Shown here in pieces: positions 5,774 through 6,479 of a stretch of 6,479 nucleotides of DNA. Positions within the stretch are counted from its first letter, which is position 1. Each line of letters starts with the position of its first letter. Position numbers and translations under genes: made by a program. The DNA is from Sulfurimonas sp. GTDB lineage: Bacteria; Campylobacterota; Campylobacteria; Campylobacterales; Sulfurimonadaceae. The DNA is taken from NCBI GenBank assembly GCA_022712845.1, contig JAFLJV010000092.1, forward strand, positions 1 through 6,479. Direction: 5' to 3'. The notes below the pieces were generated by a model. That model was not told the DNA's origin, did no database searches, and saw nothing but the letters and a program-made list of their open reading frames with translations.

Positions 5774-5790
5774 TGGAACTGTTATTGCTT
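5774..5790 (+). promoter_or_regulatory. Sigma-54 (RpoN) promoter
   Basis: TGGAAC at 5774-5779, five bases, then TTGCTT at 5785-5790. The invariant -24 GG (5775-5776) and -12 GC (5787-5788) are separated by the required 10 bases. The match to the general consensus TGGCAC-N5-TTGCA/T is one base short, and it equals the GGAAC/TTGCTT form used by flagellar rpoN genes in Campylobacter and Helicobacter. The expected transcript start is near 5800, giving a leader of about 21 bases that holds the AAGG site before the ATG at 5821. I looked for an activator-binding site upstream and saw none that I could name. Confidence 0.8.
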
Positions 5791-5809
5791 GTTAAATAAT
5801 ACTAATAAA

Positions 5810-5813
5810 AAGG
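5810..5813 (+). promoter_or_regulatory. Ribosome binding site of the right-edge gene
   Basis: AAGG at the end of an A-run lies 7 bases before the ATG at 5821 and inside the leader predicted from the sigma-54 promoter. Confidence 0.6.
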
Positions 5814-5820
5814 TATATCT

Positions 5821-6479
5821 ATGGAAACTGCAACAAATTATATTAGTTATGTAAGTGATATGAAAAATTATGAGCTTAGTGATGGGCGTAAAGCATATCA
5901 AGCCCCTTTTAAAGATCGTTTTGAAGATATCTATAAAAAAGCTCAAGAGGTTGATATAAACCAATCAAATGCAAAAGAATTTTTAAATTCTCTTTCCAAA
6001 AGTGAGCTATCAACACTGAAAAATTTTGCTGGCTTAGCAGATAAAATAGATATAGATACTCTCAGCGAGGAAGGTGCATATAATCTTTTAATGCATGATT
6101 ATGAAAAATATGATTTTAATAATGATGGTATTATGGAAGTTGGAATTGCTAACTCAACTATGCCAGTACCTAAAAATATGCCAAGTGATGTTAGAAAAGC
6201 ATTTATAGATGCTATGAGTAGTTTAAGTGATAAAGATAAACTAATGAGCCGATCGTTAACATTTGATATTTCTAGATTATCAGCACATATTAATGGTACA
6301 GAGTACAAACCTCAAACAATAGACTATAATTATTTAAGCTCTCGTGTTGATGCAATGCTAAATCCAAAACCACCAGCCTTTACATCAGAAGCTGCTAAAG
6401 AAAGTGCAAGAGCATTTTGGAAAGCTTTTGATAGTTCTTATACTGGTGATAAAACTCAAAAAAATAATGTAGAAGAAAC
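5821..6479 (+). CDS. Hypothetical protein with EF-hand-like loop, sigma-54 controlled (3' partial)
   Basis: The frame is open from the ATG at 5821 to the window edge: 219 full codons and no stop. I do not recognise the family. There is no signal peptide or membrane helix. Residues 93-110 contain an EF-hand-like calcium loop, D98-F-N100-N-D102-G103-I104-M-E106. The positions 1, 3, 5, 6 and 9 pattern is good, but position 12, normally Glu or Asp, is isoleucine (109), so binding may be weak or structural. The flanks look helical (KSELSTLKNFAGLADKI before; SDVRKAFIDAMSSLSDKDKL after), as around an EF-hand. Later parts are Ser/Lys-rich with a proline stretch (NPKPPAF, about 181-187). The sigma-54 promoter just upstream suggests a place in a flagellar or other RpoN regulon. 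A protein without a Sec signal in that regulon could be exported by the flagellar apparatus or act in the cytoplasm; this is inference. Confidence 0.85.
   Translation, partial: METATNYISYVSDMKNYELSDGRKAYQAPFKDRFEDIYKKAQEVDINQSNAKEFLNSLSKSELSTLKNFAGLADKIDIDTLSEEGAYNLLMHDYEKYDFNNDGIMEVGIANSTMPVPKNMPSDVRKAFIDAMSSLSDKDKLMSRSLTFDISRLSAHINGTEYKPQTIDYNYLSSRVDAMLNPKPPAFTSEAAKESARAFWKAFDSSYTGDKTQKNNVEE

Noticed and set aside
5782..5964. Minus-strand open frame of 60 codons
   Set aside because: It runs through the sigma-54 promoter and the start of the right-edge gene; there is no supporting ribosome site or motif.
6099..6308. Minus-strand open frame of 69 codons
   Set aside because: It is a shadow of the EF-hand-like gene.

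Overview
The window is a stretch of AT-rich bacterial chromosome (about 30% GC by eye) with tightly packed genes, short leader regions and AGGA/AAGG-type ribosome binding sites. The protein styles (GdhA, PgpA, an ATP-sulfurylase-family protein, an MscS channel, a secreted rhodanese) and a GGAAC-N5-TTGCTT sigma-54 promoter fit Campylobacterota, in the manner of Sulfurimonas, Arcobacter and relatives. That assignment is inference from base composition, motif style and gene content; no marker gene in the window fixes it. I saw no mobile element, CRISPR array, tRNA or rRNA.

Layout. Positions 1-1739 read rightward: a possible C-terminal tail of an upstream gene (1-57), a divergent ATP-sulfurylase-family protein (35-1225) and, 7 bases later, phosphatidylglycerophosphatase A (1233-1739). 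Positions 1734-4251 read leftward: glutamate dehydrogenase (start at 4251) followed after one base by an MscS-type mechanosensitive channel (2894-1734). The ends of pgpA and mscS overlap by 6 bases. A divergent promoter region (4252-4357) separates gdhA from a small four-helix membrane protein that appears to start at an ATC codon (4358-4774). A leftward 122-residue orphan (5148-4780) converges on it with a 5-base gap. A second divergent region (5149-5248) leads to an exported single-domain rhodanese with a TTG start (5249-5641). A 37-codon hydrophobic reading frame follows in the same frame (5645-5758). A near-consensus sigma-54 promoter (5774-5790) then drives a protein with an EF-hand-like loop that runs off the right edge (5821 onward).

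How the genes work together. This is mostly housekeeping: membrane phospholipid synthesis (PgpA), ammonium assimilation (GdhA) coupled to osmotic release (MscS), and sulfur handling (Sat-like protein, rhodanese). No complete new multi-gene system is evident. The points most worth following are the Sat homologue that has lost its sulfate-binding Gln and Arg, the membrane protein whose promoter, Shine-Dalgarno and first helix all point to a non-standard start codon, the hydrophobic mini-frame behind the rhodanese, and the sigma-54-controlled orphan at the right edge.
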